From Przewalskia tangutica (lineage: Eukaryota; Streptophyta; Magnoliopsida; Solanales; Solanaceae), in contig CM056725.1 in the NCBI GenBank assembly GCA_029844215.1, positions 61,851,609-61,915,608 on the forward strand: a DNA stretch of 64,000 bases, written 5' to 3'. The notes under the pieces are model-generated. The model worked only from the letters and a program-made list of their open reading frames with translations, did no database searches and had not been told where the DNA came from. A program made the position numbers and the translations under genes. This document shows, in pieces, positions 23,890 to 36,560 of this stretch (within the stretch, counting starts at the first letter, position 1; every line of letters starts with the position of its first letter).

Positions 23890-24017
23890 TGGCAATTCTC
23901 AATTAAACAAGCCAAAGTACTTATCAAGGCACACATAGAATAATTCTCAATTAAACAAGCCAAAGTACTTATCAAGGCACACATAGCATAATTCTCAATT
24001 AAACAAGCCAAAGTACT
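23890..24017 (-). repeat. 48-bp minisatellite in the A1 3' LTR
   Basis: About 2.7 copies of a unit containing 'aattctcaattaaacaagcc' followed by 'aaagtacttatcaaggcac'. Because 48 is a multiple of three, the array makes a periodic open frame on the minus strand, but nothing else suggests coding. Two other copies are at 32940-33065 (A1 5' LTR) and 58805-59042 (A2). Confidence 0.9.
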
Positions 24018-26557
24018 ACGTACGTACATTCTTTTCAAAAGACTCCTTTTTATGTAAAACTCCAAGATACTAACACCCGTAGTATCAAGGTGTGTCTATT
24101 TTTCAAAGTAGGTTACTACACTTTTAGAAAACTCTTTTCAAAGCTTGAAATCAAGTAACTTCAAATTTTCACAATCTAGGCAACTTATGCCTAATAATCA
24201 AAATAGACAACTTTCTTAACCTCTCATAAAGCCGTTATAACCAACTTCCCATAAAGCCGTTATAACCCTTTATGGTTTTAGACATATTCATTCCTTTTTA
24301 TAACCAAGAGACTTATACTTAAAACCAAGTATCACATACTTACAAAACAAGTTCTTAACTTTCACAATACTTCAAGTCTCTTAATATTTAGAAAACAAGT
24401 TTCTTCTCTTAAATCATGTCATTTCCCCTCTTTTAAAACAATTAAGTAAATCACTCCTTTGACTCCCCTAAAGTCATTATAACGACCCTTAGGTTTTGGA
24501 ACTAATGCACTAGCCAAAAGATTTGGAAACCACTTCCTTTTCAAGACTCTATGTACTTTAAGTAAAATACTTTCACTTTTAAGAATCCAACTTCACTAAG
24601 GCAATGGATTATACAACTTACAATTTAAACATCAAAGTACAATCAAGGAAGTACATAGGACAAATTCTATTTTAGGCAATCCAAATATAACCAAGGAATG
24701 GATCATTTAAGGAGTAAGACATACTTTCTTTATCTTAAGGAATCATGCTAGAAGAGGAGATAGTTCACATACCTTTTCGGCTAAATCCACAAGCTAAGCC
24801 GAATACGCCGTACGTAAAAGTGTCAACCTATAATAGTCACAACAAGAATATCAACTTCTAGTCTCTAACGTAGAATAATACTAAGTATACGGTCTCTAAT
24901 TCTACGGAAAATCGGGCAGCACTTCCTTTGTTTCTACTCACTTTGCCACCTTTTTCAAGGCCGAATACAATAACCAACACGCCACATTTAAGGCTCAAAC
25001 CAACAACCAAACAAAGGGGATTACACGCCTTACAATACGTGTAAAATTCCGCCCCACAATTAATACGAAGTAGTTCCATATTCAAGCCATTCTCGGCCAA
25101 CAACATAACCAACAATTCAAAGTCTTTTCCAATCCTATTCCAATTCCAAGTTCTAAGGTCTAACATGTTATATAGTCATAAACAACTTCAACAACTACAA
25201 TTTCCTTCTTTCTACAACATGCGACGACTTAAACTAATAATCGACTTGAATTGTAATCTTAAGGCTAAACATGCTAGTTTTCGGATTAGGGTTCCAATAG
25301 CCAATAAATTATCAAACCTTATTCTAAATACCTCATGCTTGCTAATATCCATAACTACAACAATAAGTAATCTCAATTACTTAAAACGACAAGAATTATA
25401 CCTTTATAAGCCCTTAAAAATTCCAAGATTCAAAGTCGCGCCTTAGCAATTCTTAGCTCCTTTCCTTAAGTTCCAATCCGCTCCAAGCACTCCTTAGAAG
25501 CCTATGAAGAACTCATCTTCAAGTTTCAACTTCAAAGTTGAAGAACTCCTTAAGTTTCCGCCTTGCGACTAATACGAAAATACCACTTTTCCAAAATCTT
25601 TCTATTGAGATATCCTTACAATACCCTTAGAGACCTTGGGTTTAAGTCTTGTGAACAATGGATCAAAACTACAAAATTTGTGTGCACAAATGGACAAAGC
25701 CGAGAGCATGTTTTCTTGCACAAACTTTCTCTAAATTTTTCTAAGTGTTGAAGACAAGTCTTGCACTAGTAGCATGCTTATATAACACATTGGAGGGCTT
25801 GGATTAATACACTTGTGGTCTAGGATGAAGGACAATTAATGAAAAGCCAAGTGGACAAGTTGACTTGGTCAACAATCTCAAGCTAGCAAGACTTGATCTT
25901 TTACCATGGTCAATGAACATTAGACCCTTGCAAATTTCGTCCAAAGCCAAGTGGGGGAGGTTCCACGTGTCGCCCTCTCATTCGTCCATAAAATTCCGTA
26001 ACCCTCGTGGGCCCCGCAAAACATAAAATTCCTCGGGTGGGCCCCACGTGACCAAATCCGTAAAAATGAATTTCCATAATGTTAATAAGTTCCATACTCT
26101 CCCAATAATGCATTTTGAGAATCCAATTCTCAACAACGAACATTTTTCCTTTCCGACGTTCGGAAGATTTTCCGTCGGAAAAATAATTCTTCCTTTCGTA
26201 CCAATTTCCAAGTCTTGATTCCTTGCGTACATTCTCTTATACATGTCCTGGACTTACGGGGTGTAACATTCTTCCCCCCTTAGAAACATTTGTCCCCGAA
26301 TGTTCTTAGTCGGTTGTCAAGCTATACAAATTCCGGCACAGTCTCTATACTATGCCTAACAGTCAATACTCCATAAGACCAACGATGCCACACATGGCCA
26401 CCACCTAACATACGTAAACATATCAATGGACCTTCCGTCTGCGACCCCTTCTCACAAAACTCGAAGGTTACAGTCTTCTAAAACACGGGATCCTTAGAGG
26501 TTCCTTTATTTTCTTACTTGTCATACTTAACTTCTCATTCTTAGTCTGAAATAAATC

Positions 26558-29500
26558 TGTCACGACCCGTTCCGGGGCCCGTGACTGGTGCCTTACCCGG
26601 GCACCCAAGTAGACATACATCAGAGAAAATCAGCGGAACATAAAACAATAACATGTAGTCAATGCAATAAGACAGTGAAATAAGAAGACATGCTAACCAA
26701 AACGGTTACCTTCAGTATATATAAATGACAATTTGAACAGTTACATCCCATTACAACCCTGCCCACAACAGTACTACAGACCTCTACGAATAATATGACA
26801 ACCGCGACGGACGGGGCCGTCGTGCACTTCGAATGTAAGCACTACAACAACAGGGGACTATACCAAGATAAGCCTCCGAGAAATGGAGCTTTCCCAAACG
26901 CTGAATCGACCAAGAGCGAGGATCAACGATCGGTGTACCTTTACTGCGGCGTGAACGCAGCCCGAAGGAGGTCGATAACAGTACCAAGTATGTGAAATCG
27001 AAAATAAATATCAGAAATGAAATCATTGTAGTCTATATAAAGCAGGAGACATGTATGATGACCAAACTACAGTTCACAATAATTAAGCAGTTATGTCAAG
27101 TCAGGGACTCACGCCCTCAAAGTCATCACTCGATATAACAATGGGTCTCACGCCACAATATCAATCATGCGTGGAATACCTTTCCTCATCGGCGATCTAT
27201 GATATAAAAGCACCAAGGAATACATACGAACACCGTGTCCCACTGTGTCATCATAAAACCGTGCGGGGTAAGTACGAAGGCATAGCCGACTACCAAAACC
27301 TACATGCATCAAGGTCATAAATCGTATCATGATCTGTCTAGGCCACATGATCAAAGCCGCCGCCGCTCGCAGATCTAATGCGCGTCTAGCCCTGGAACTT
27401 CCCGCAGCTCCGCATAGGCCACTCCGATGGCCCGCATGAGGTATTCCCCGCATCGAGGGTAGCTACTCCCCGGCAGCGTCCTGGACTCGCCGTCCGCATG
27501 GCCATATAGACCGCATGACCACAAAGGCCGCACACTAACCTGGAACTCTCGCAGTTCCGCATAGGCCACACAGACCCGCATAAGGTATTCTCGAATCATA
27601 GGTCACACAGACCCGCCTGAGTCTACCCCGCATCGGAGGGCAGCTTAACCCCCGGAATCATGAGTGATACAATACTAACATAACAGCTTATCGTTTAAAC
27701 AACATAAGCACAATCAAGGGAAACCCCTTTACACAAACATCACAAGATACTAACACACGTAGCATCCTAGCATGTTTACTTAACAAATCAACAAGAAAGT
27801 ATTACAAGGCTATCACAAACCAACACAATCAAGTTATACACACAAGGTACTTTCTACTATAGGATTAACAAGATCGGGTTTTTATCCCCAAAGTACTTCA
27901 TACATTAACTCTTTAAAAGATACGTTACTTTCACAAAAGTCACACAATACCCGTAGTATATGAAAATAGAGTGATTATCTTTTGAAGTAAATCAAAACAC
28001 TTCTCTTTGTAAAATCAAGTAACAACATTCTTTTCCAAACGTTCCAAGTTTGCCTAATTTCAATTACTCAAGTTCCCCATTTTCGAAAAGTTTGTAGTTC
28101 ATAGTCTTATTCATTTAAGAATATAATTCTCTTTTAAACCATCTGAGAAACATCTGCCTTATATGTGAGTAGGTTATTCTTGTTCATAATCAATCTTATT
28201 AAGCAGCCATGATCTAGGAAATATCATTTTGTCTCATCTTAGCTTCTATGCAGATGGAGTTTCTCGGTTTTAATAATACTTAATTATTCAATACATTTTC
28301 CTTTATTAACGCTGCAATGGTTTGTCGATACACATTCGATTTCCAAATCAAGAAACATTATCCTTTTTAAAAACCTAGTACTCATTACTCACGAATGAGG
28401 TTTCACACAAAAATTCATATAATTCATTTACGTTAAGTCTCTTATCTTTTAAGATCAAGTCTCTTAACTTTTATAATCAATAAATCATTCATTTTATCTT
28501 TCTTACGACGTTATACCTAACTTCCCATAAAGCTAGTATAACTCTTATGTTATCTAAACCAAGTGTTACTCTTCTTTCAAAAATAGTTCTTATTACTTTT
28601 TGAAATACTTCAAAGTTCTTATCATTCAGGCTTAAGTCAAAAGACATTGCATACAACCACGTTCGATTAACACGCGTCGTCACCGTACTATATATACTTC
28701 TTTAAAATATCATGCTCAAGCGTATAGGAAGAATCACATACCTCGCGACGATTATCGACTATTAGCAAATTGCTCCACGGCTATAACCCGGCTAGCCTGG
28801 TCCACCTTCTCAAGTAGCACATGCTACTCGCAGAACATTCAACCTATACAGGTTATACAAGTCTATCAAAGTCTAGACTACTCGGTAGAATAAATCTAGA
28901 TACAAGATCCTACGGAAAATCGGGCGACTTCCTATCCACAAACTATACAAGTCTCAGAATACATCTACGTAATTACAGTTGATTCTCTTCTTTAAATTGT
29001 GCTTAAGTCCAAAGACATTGCCGCAAAACCATGTTCAGTTCTATATATAGTATACTTCATCTATATATTCCTACAACATGTAATTTCCAATTACAATAGG
29101 GGGACAAGATAATTACCTCGATAAGCCCATAATTATCCAAGTAAAATATGTCGATCCTTAGCAACGCTTAGCTCCTACTCCGGGTGCTCCAACCCGCTCC
29201 AAAAAACCCTTAGAAGTTCTACGCAACTTCTTCTTAATACTCCAACCAACTATGGAGATTTTCCTTAGGGTTTCGGTTTGAGACAAAAAGGACATTTAGG
29301 TAGTATTTCCGGGCTCTACGTATAGAGGTATTTTGGAATACTACAAGGTATATGGCTAAGGTAATTTGGGTATAACAACAATACTTTTGAGAGTATTTCT
29401 ACCAAGAGGGGGGGTATATATACGAGACAACACCACAAAGGGGGGGTGTATACCCCTCGGCCAACCCCACTGGGGTACTCGGCGAGGGAAGGGCTCTCGG

Positions 29501-30019
29501 CGAGGGCCTCACAAGGGAGGGCGAGAACACCACACAAAGGGAAGCTCTCAAGACTTAGAAAAGTTTAGGAATGGATGAAGAAGTCTTCAAAGGGGGGGGG
29601 GGGGTATTTATAGGTCAAGCCATGGCCAACCAATGGCCAAGATCATGCCAAGTGCAAGGCAAGTGTAGGGCTAGGATTCACCCAAGTGTACCTTATCCAT
29701 CTACCACACAAATATCACAAAATATCCTACCTACTCCCACTCACCCATTTCATCCCAATTGCCGTCCAAAGCCCACCAATGAGAGGGTGCCAAGTGTCGC
29801 CCTCTCGTTGGTCCAAAATGTTTCGTCTCTCGGAAAAATCCGCAAAAATTAAAAATGTCATAGCCGGAATTTTCCCTTCGGAAGTTATGTAAAACGTTTC
29901 GTCGAAAAACGACTCTAATCGGGTGTTGTGAACAAATAATTTTTGGCCCTTGCACTTTAAGGCACAAACTTTTCTATGTACGTCCTTACGTTCATACTCT
30001 GGAAATACGGGGTATAACA
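26558..30019 (-). mobile_element. Solo LTR of gypsy family B in the A1 internal region
   Basis: Starts tgtcacgacccg and ends ggggtataaca; the minus strand is the sense strand. The 5-bp TSD aaatc occurs at 26553-26557 and 30020-30024. Length 3462 bp, matching the 3457-3458 bp LTRs of the complete B element. There is no internal domain, so it most likely arose by recombination between the two LTRs of an earlier B insertion. A1 internal sequence resumes immediately after it. Confidence 0.92.
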
Positions 30020-30391
30020 AAATCTTTCTCTTATCTCAAGGTATTTCTTACCCTATCCTCCCATTCACTAGAGGTTCGTCACATAAGCCAAAGTATTTCT
30101 ACTGTACATTCTTCCCTATAGGTCTTACACTGTTATGGGGCAATTACTACTTGTGAACTCTACACAACTATAGTCTCAGTTCACTTACCATTCTTGTCAA
30201 CATTCTTAACTTTTCACTTTACTAATCAAAGTAATTCCTACCTCTGGGGTACTATCACTTACAACTGCTAGCAACAAAGGAAAAACATATATGCTAGGGA
30301 GAAATCTGAATCTATCAATGAACGTATGATTCAAAAGAATCGACATATACCTGTAACCCCGTGCGATGTCGCCTCCTGATCTGTCCGATGA

Positions 30392-31163
30392 TCACGTCAT
30401 CTGCGGTTCAAGGACCGCCAGAACTATAAACTCCACCACGACCTCTCTACGGTGGCTAACACCAACACCTGCCTGGAGAGCATTTGTGGAGGAAAGGGAA
30501 TCAACCATCGGCCTCATAGGCTGAGCCACCTCACCGGTGCTCTTTCTAAAAGGACATACCCTCCGAATATGGCCCGGACGGCCATAACAAAAACAAACAC
30601 CTGTGACATAACGGCATTTCCCCGAATGACGCTTACCACATCTGATACACTGAGGAATAGGTGGCCTCGACCGAGAAATTCCTCTGCTCCTCTGAGAACC
30701 TCGACCCCTGGAGCTTGGACCGGCTCCTAAATACCTTGTGGGATCAAATCTCCCACCTGTGAGCTGCGGGGGTATGTACTGGGTAGGCTGGGATGAATAT
30801 CTCACTCGATGCTGAGGCTTCTCGTCCAAGAACTCACCGGGATAACCAACTGGTCTAGCCTTCTTACGCTGATCTCCGCGTTGGCCCTCTACCCTCTGTA
30901 CACTGTCTGTCTTGGCGAATAACCTCGCTAATGAAATCGTAGCACCGCTATCTTGGTCAATAACATAATCGCTTCCTCATGACCTATAGTCTTCTCTGGC
31001 GAATCGGAGACTGCAGTCTTTGGGGCCTCAAAACTGGCGCAGAAGAACTTGCCGATCGGCCTGACATCTGATATACCACAGGCGGGAGCCCTATCAACTC
31101 TCTGAGTCGACTAGTAGCTCTGCTACTCCTTTGCCCTTATGGGCTGTTGCCCTCTGGAGGCAT
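30392..31163 (-). pseudogene. Decayed gag of element A1
   Basis: The natural start is at about 31163 (MPPEGN), followed by an early stop and several more. The best frame, 30829-30392, is 145 codons. It has an arginine/serine/glycine-rich stretch (residues 38-57), a CIRCGKRHSGKC segment (61-72) and a zinc-knuckle relic CFCYGRPGHIRRVC (79-92), in which the expected CxxC spacing is broken. The layout matches the gag nucleocapsid end of chromovirus-like gypsy elements. No protease or RT follows: coding sequence runs straight into the 3' untranslated region. A2 has the same arrangement. Confidence 0.8.
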
Positions 31164-31350
31164 AATCAGAACACAAAATTACGTCGGAGAGGAATTATCT
31201 TACTAACACGCTTCATGGCACGATCTTAGAGTGAGAAGAATAGAAACCAACTCCTAAATGTCACTGTAGCCTCACTGTTTATGGGTGTGGCGCGCAACAC
31301 ACCGATAATCAAGACTCTACTAGACACGGTGCGTAGACATTCCGAGGATC

Positions 31351-31361
31351 GCTCGATACCA
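31351..31361 (-). other. Primer-binding site of A1
   Basis: On the minus strand TGGTATCGAGC follows the 5' LTR end directly. It matches the initiator-Met tRNA-type site TGGTATCAGAGC except for one missing base at a CAG site. The same altered site is in A2 and B. Confidence 0.75.
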
Positions 31362-31979
31362 CTCTCACGCCCGAACCGGGCAGTGGCGGTGCCTACAGGC
31401 ACCTTCTACCTTAACAACTGGAATCTGCGGAATTTAAATAACACCTCATTTTTTTAAACCAACTTACGTGCAAGGGCAAAGCGATAAGCCGCCATATAAT
31501 ATACATAATAAAAGACACTACATCGTATATGAGTGCAATCCACATATGAATATAGACCTCAAGAGTTATATCGAATGTGGACGGACAAGGCCCCGCCGTA
31601 CCCATAATCGTACAAAAGCACATCTTGAAAGAACTTATACCAAAAAGATAAACTCCGAATGAAGGAGCTATCCAAAACTCGGCGGTCCTACACCTGCCGA
31701 TCACCAAACAGCGTACCTAAACATGCGGCATGAACGCAACCCCCCGAAGGAGGTCAGTACGAAGAATGTACCAAGTATGTGAAGCGATGAAATCAGAATG
31801 AAATCATAACGATCTAAACAAAGCGGGAGACATGTATGATAGCCAACCTACGATTACACAATACATAGCGATCATATCAAGTCGTGGACGCATGCCTAGT
31901 CACTACTCAAAAAGCGATTACCACGATTGCCTTACTAACAATGAGAGTAATCAAAAGTATAGGTAGCAAATCCACGGAA

Positions 31980-32570
31980 GCAGGTGGTATAACGATCTTT
32001 GGGGATACACCCCTCATTTATACTCTTACCCTGAAGAAGGTGGTAAAGCAGGTGGTATAACGATCTTTGGGGATACACCCCTCATTTATACTCTTACCCT
32101 GACTAAAGTGGTAGCAGGTGGTATAACGATCTTTGGGGATACACCCTCATTTATACTCTTACGAAGAAAGTGGTAACGCAGGTGGTATAACGATCTTTGG
32201 GGATACACCCCTTATTTATACTCTTACCCTGAAGAAAGTGGTAACGCAGGTGGTATAACGATCTTTGGGGATACACCCCTCATTTATACTCTTACCCTGA
32301 AGAAAGTGGTACTTGGTGGTATAACGATCTTTGGGGATACACCCCTCATTTATACTCTTACCCTGAAGAAAGTGGTAACGCAGGTGGTATAACGATCTTT
32401 GGGGATACACCCCTCATTTATACTCTTACCCTGAAGAAAGTGGTAACGCAGGTGGTATAACGATCTTTGGGGATACACCCCTCATTTATACTCTTACCCT
32501 GAAGAAAATGGTAACGCAGGTGGTATAACGATCTTTGGGGATACACCCCTCATTTATACTCTTACCCTAC
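31980..32570 (-). repeat. 68-bp tandem array, about nine units, in the A1 5' LTR
   Basis: The same unit as in the 3' LTR ('gcaggtggtataacgatctt...') recurs from 31980 to about 32570. Some units carry small deletions, for instance near 32110 and 32160. There are about nine units, versus six in the sister LTR. Confidence 0.92.
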
Positions 32571-32939
32571 CTCAACTGGCCATCATACATAACATAAGCA
32601 CTACCGGCTTATCACACAATAAGTAAGCAAGTTAAGAAATCCCCCTAACTTCTTATTAGTCTTATTCATATACACTCTCATTTAGGTTTACTTAAGGCAC
32701 TAACATGGCATTATAAATCCGGGAATCTAACCCGCCTCCTGGTCACATTCCCCGAAATCCCACATCGAAAGCATGTCCAAGGAGTAACACAAATAATGGA
32801 AGCATACCCGTGGAATCCCACATCACTGTCGGTACGTTCAAGTAAACTCACAACAAGACAGCCGACCCTCCAACCGAGAGTCGCGGCAACGTATTAAAAC
32901 ATAATACTAGTACTCAAATGCTATCACCAACACACATTG

Positions 32940-33065
32940 ACAATTCTCAATTAAACAAGCCAAAGTACTTATCAAGGCACACATAGAATAATTCTCAATT
33001 AAACAAGCCAAAGTACTTATCAAGGCACACATAGCATAATTCTCAATTAAACAAGCCAAAGTACT
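32940..33065 (-). repeat. 48-bp minisatellite in the A1 5' LTR
   Basis: About 2.7 units, nearly identical to the array at 23890-24017 in the 3' LTR, so this array did not change copy number between the two LTRs of A1. Confidence 0.88.
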
Positions 33066-33566
33066 ACGTACGTACATTCTTTTCAAAAGACTCTTTTTTA
33101 TGTAAAACCCCAAGATAATAACACTCGTAGTATCAAGGTGTGTCTAGTTTTCAAAGTAGGTTACTACACTTTTTGAAAACTCTTTTCAAAGCTTGAAATC
33201 AAGTAACTTCAAATTTTCACAATCTAGGCAACTTATGCCTAATAATCAAAATAGACAACTTTCTTAACCTCCCATAAAGCCGTTATAACCAACTTCCCAT
33301 AAAGCCGATATAACCCTTTATGGTTTTAGACATATTCATTCCTTTTTATAACCAAGAGACTTATACTTAAAACCAAGTATCACATACTTACAAAACAAGT
33401 TCTTAACTTTCACAATACTTCAAGTCTCTTAATATTTAGAAAACAAGTTTCTTAAAATCAAGTAACCACATTATGGTTTCACACACATTATGAGGAGTTA
33501 GAGAGAAGTTTCTCTCACTAAGGAAAACGCTCTCAACGTTTTGCCTTAGTTGCTCCTTCGTTTGTT

Positions 33567-33586
33567 CTTCCCCCCCCCCCCCCTCT
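33567..33586. repeat. C14 homopolymer in the L1-b 5' UTR
   Basis: A run of about 14 C (33570-33583) between 'tttgttctt' and 'tctatgc'. Run length in such homopolymers is often uncertain in assemblies. Confidence 0.9.
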
Positions 33587-33747
33587 ATGCTAAACGATTG
33601 TACCCCCATGGTTTGAAGTTTGAAGTTTTTCCGTTCTTAATATGAAGAAATCTAATCGTTACACACGTTCAAACAATGATTCAGAGGTTCGGAAGTTCGA
33701 CGAAGGCTAGAACAAGGAAAAAGAAAAAGAATGGAGCGATCCTATAA

Positions 33748-35290
33748 TTGAAGAAAATCTCATTCCGCGACTTGCACCATACGTGTTGGTCCATGTCAAG
33801 CGGACTCACGTATCCTCTAGAAAATGTAATAGATGATGCTACGCTTCAAAAGATTCATGAATGGGGCAAAAGCATTGATTCTGAAAACTTGGATATTAGG
33901 GTATTTGAAGGTGGGAAACTACTTGCTACTATGGTGGTTGATCCTACCACGGGTCAACTAGTTGATTCTGGGATTCCCACGGAAGTATTGGCGATCCACG
34001 GCAGCTTTAGTACCAACACTGCACAGCAATTTGCTCGGGCATGCGGAAAGGGATAATTTACGGGCGGACAACGTGATTGATGCCAAAGGAGTGATGGTCT
34101 ACTCGGGTGAACCGGTATGGCGCGGTCGAGTTCAAGACGGTCGTGAGGATGTCAATGGGTCGATGCTATTCACGTTTGCATTCCAAGTCAGTGGATAGCA
34201 TTGATGATTCTCCCATTCCCAAAGATTCAGTCGCGGGTGTCAAGGCTCCTTACATTATTGCCCCGGGAAACAATGTGACCCCTCCCATTCCGGGTCGGGG
34301 CGTGGGTCATAATGCTAAGGCGGGTATGACGGTAGTCCATACATCTGAGTTTACACCATGATGTTAAGATCGAGTGCATTCTTTGGACTCGAAGTCTCCA
34401 TCCCCAAAGAGCAAAGCATTAATTTTGAAGGCGGCGTCTCAATTAATATTGCGGTACCAACGACCCTCTTTCAATTACGGATCTTTATGATTATCGACTA
34501 CCAAGGCGGGTCGAGGGCACCAGGAACATTGATTACCCGTTATTCGAGGTGAAGTCGGTTGTGGGAAAGAGCACGGCATTAATCCGTGGTAGCGGCGTCA
34601 CAATTAAAGCTGCGGATACCTATGGGTCTCTCTTAAAGCGGGTCTTAATGATGGTCAGTTGCGAGCGGGACGGAGAGGTGCCCATGGGTCATTTATTTTT
34701 CCGCTTTACAAGGATCAAAGTCGGTTGAGGAAACAAAAGCAATTCTATTTCCAGGAGCCTAGGAACTACAAGTCCATTAATAACGCGGAGCCAAGAGGTC
34801 CGAATTTAATGTCACGGGATCCAACGTGCCCTCTCGTGTAGTTAGACACCAACCCGTAACTCTAAGTGTTACTAATGATGCCTTCCCCTCTTTAAGAAGT
34901 GTGCTTGAAGGAGCAACTATCAAGAACATAAATAAACCATTCGTCTTTAACTCTTCCTCGAGCACAAACATAGACTTTAACAAACACCCTCTCTCAACCA
35001 ATACCCCCTCACTACTCCCTGATTTACACAACACCTCACCTCTTCTTTCTTCCCTTCCTTCTTTACCTACCAAAACCCAAGACACATTCCCTACCCTACC
35101 TAATGGCACGCGAATTCTTTCTCCTATTGCGGGCCCAAGCACAAATCTCTGTCTATACCTCCAGAAATGCCTCCCAATGATTTACACACAAATGCTTCTT
35201 CAAAACAATATCATAAACCACCCGCGGATGCTGCTCCTAAGAACCACCCCCCGGATCATGGCAACGGGCCCACCCTCCAAATAGACTTAT
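33748..35290 (+). pseudogene. L1-b ORF1 5' region, unrecognised and frame-broken
   Basis: Several open pieces in shifting frames (33748-34056, 34107-34361, 34826-35284) have no domain that I recognise. A diverged duplication is visible: the block near 34405-34460 (aaagagcaaagcattaa...ggcggcgtc) recurs near 34567-34622 (aaagagcacggcattaa...agcggcgtc). The last part is rich in serine, proline and threonine. By position it is the N-terminal half of LINE ORF1. Confidence 0.45.
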
Positions 35291-35329
35291 GCAGGAGTCT
35301 TTGCGGGTACTAGGATTGAAGCAAAAGGA

Positions 35330-35740
35330 ATGAAGTTGCAATTTATTGAACAGCAAGGTAAGGAAGTAGACATTGAAGTGGAGGATGAAGTCCCATTCAT
35401 AGAAACTTGGGGTTATTGCTTAATTGGTTGCTTTACGGGTCCCTTCCCTGGAAGAGATGCATTGAACACCATTGTGAAGGGATGGGGAGTGAAATGCCGT
35501 ATCATACCATATGGCAAAGGTTGGACAGTGTTCAAGTTCATGACGGAAGAAGAGCGCACTAATGTACTTCATGGTGGCCCTTATATGGTCTATGGGAAGA
35601 CTATGATGCTCAAAGCTATCAATAAAGGAGTTCTCATAACGGATGAGTTGTTTATGGACATTCCTATTTGGGTCACTTTCCCGGACATTCCCCTTTCCAT
35701 CTGGAGTGCAACGGGCCTTAGTAAGATTGCTTCCGTGTAG
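35330..35740 (+). pseudogene. L1-b ORF1 core, DUF4283-like domain
   Basis: A 136-codon open frame has the features of the plant LINE DUF4283 domain: GYCLIGCFTGPFPG near the start, a central W-rich VKGWGVKC, then FKFMTEEER, HGGPYMVYGK, and IPIWVTFPDIPLSIWS at the end. In LINEs this ORF1 protein binds RNA together with the following CCHC knuckle. A stop after residue 136 and frame changes separate it from the knuckle at 35903. Confidence 0.8.
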
Positions 35741-35902
35741 GAATACCTCTTTACGGATCAATTCACTAAGGAAAGATCTAAAATGAACTATGCTAGAGTT
35801 CTTGTAGAAGTGAATGTCGTGAGCTCTGAGTGAGTTTATTGTCAATCTTCCGATGGCGAGAAAGTACACTCAAAGGGTTAACTATGAAAATTATCCGACT
35901 TT

Positions 35903-35944
35903 TGCTTTCATTGTGCGGCTTTTGGACACAACCGTATGAAGTGT
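35903..35944 (+). pseudogene. CCHC zinc knuckle of L1-b ORF1
   Basis: Reading from 35903, the 14 residues have the spacing CX2CX4HX4C (CFHCAAFGHNRMKC). It follows the DUF4283-like domain in a shifted frame, as expected for a plant L1 ORF1 nucleic-acid-binding tail. Confidence 0.85.
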
Positions 35945-36560
35945 AAAATTAGGATATGATGCCAACATGGAAGCCGCTCAAGAAGCGCACTGCGGGTTCC
36001 TCCTTACAATAAGGAAGTTCCTACTTGTGCTAATGCCAGAGAGCGCGGATGGTGCCACTCCCCACCTTATCCACCAACCTCCTACTTCCGGCGAATCTGA
36101 GCGAAACTTGATGGATATTGAAGAGAATGAGCACACAACACCTCCTGGTCCCAGTTGTGCGCAGGATGTCCCGCATTCTGCCGGTCCTTCGGTTTTGGGT
36201 AATCCTGGCCCAGCAACGTTGCGGAAACCATATGTTATGCCCTCTAGGCCCAGCTCACGGGAAGGCAATGCACAAGATGATAGGGTGCGTTATAAGTCTA
36301 TGCATTCTGATCCTGCAGTTCCATTGAACCCGCAACGCCGGCGGGCGAAGGTACTAACACGGGTGTTAAAGGAGTGTCCTTGCGGCGTCTAAGAGTGTTA
36401 CCTTTGAACGCGGGGAGCATAGCTTGGTGATACACGCTATGGCTTCCGGGAAAGATGATGGTGGAAAGAAGTTATGCCAAAGAAGTTCATGTCAAAGGTC
36501 GGTGGGAAGACTAAAGCGACAAAGCGCGGAGGTCTTTGGAAAAACCTCCTTTGTTTCCTA

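Larger units (their letters stand above)
22501..26268 (-). mobile_element. A1 3' LTR (3768 bp)
   Basis: Reads on the minus strand from TGTTACACCCCGTAAG to ...GGGGCGTGACA. It carries the 68-bp array (six units) and a 48-bp minisatellite (about 2.7 units). Open frames inside it are fortuitous. Its CAG sites look intact compared with those of the 5' LTR and of family B. Confidence 0.9.

Noticed and set aside
24858..25166. Open frame of about 100 codons seen at 24858, 39410 and 63294 (MLDLRTWNWNRIGKD...)
   Set aside because: It recurs only because LTR A is repeated. Sequence around it is LTR DNA without a coding signature.
32216..32410. Repetitive open frames in the 68-bp arrays
   Set aside because: They are by-products of the tandem array and switch frame at each 68-bp unit.
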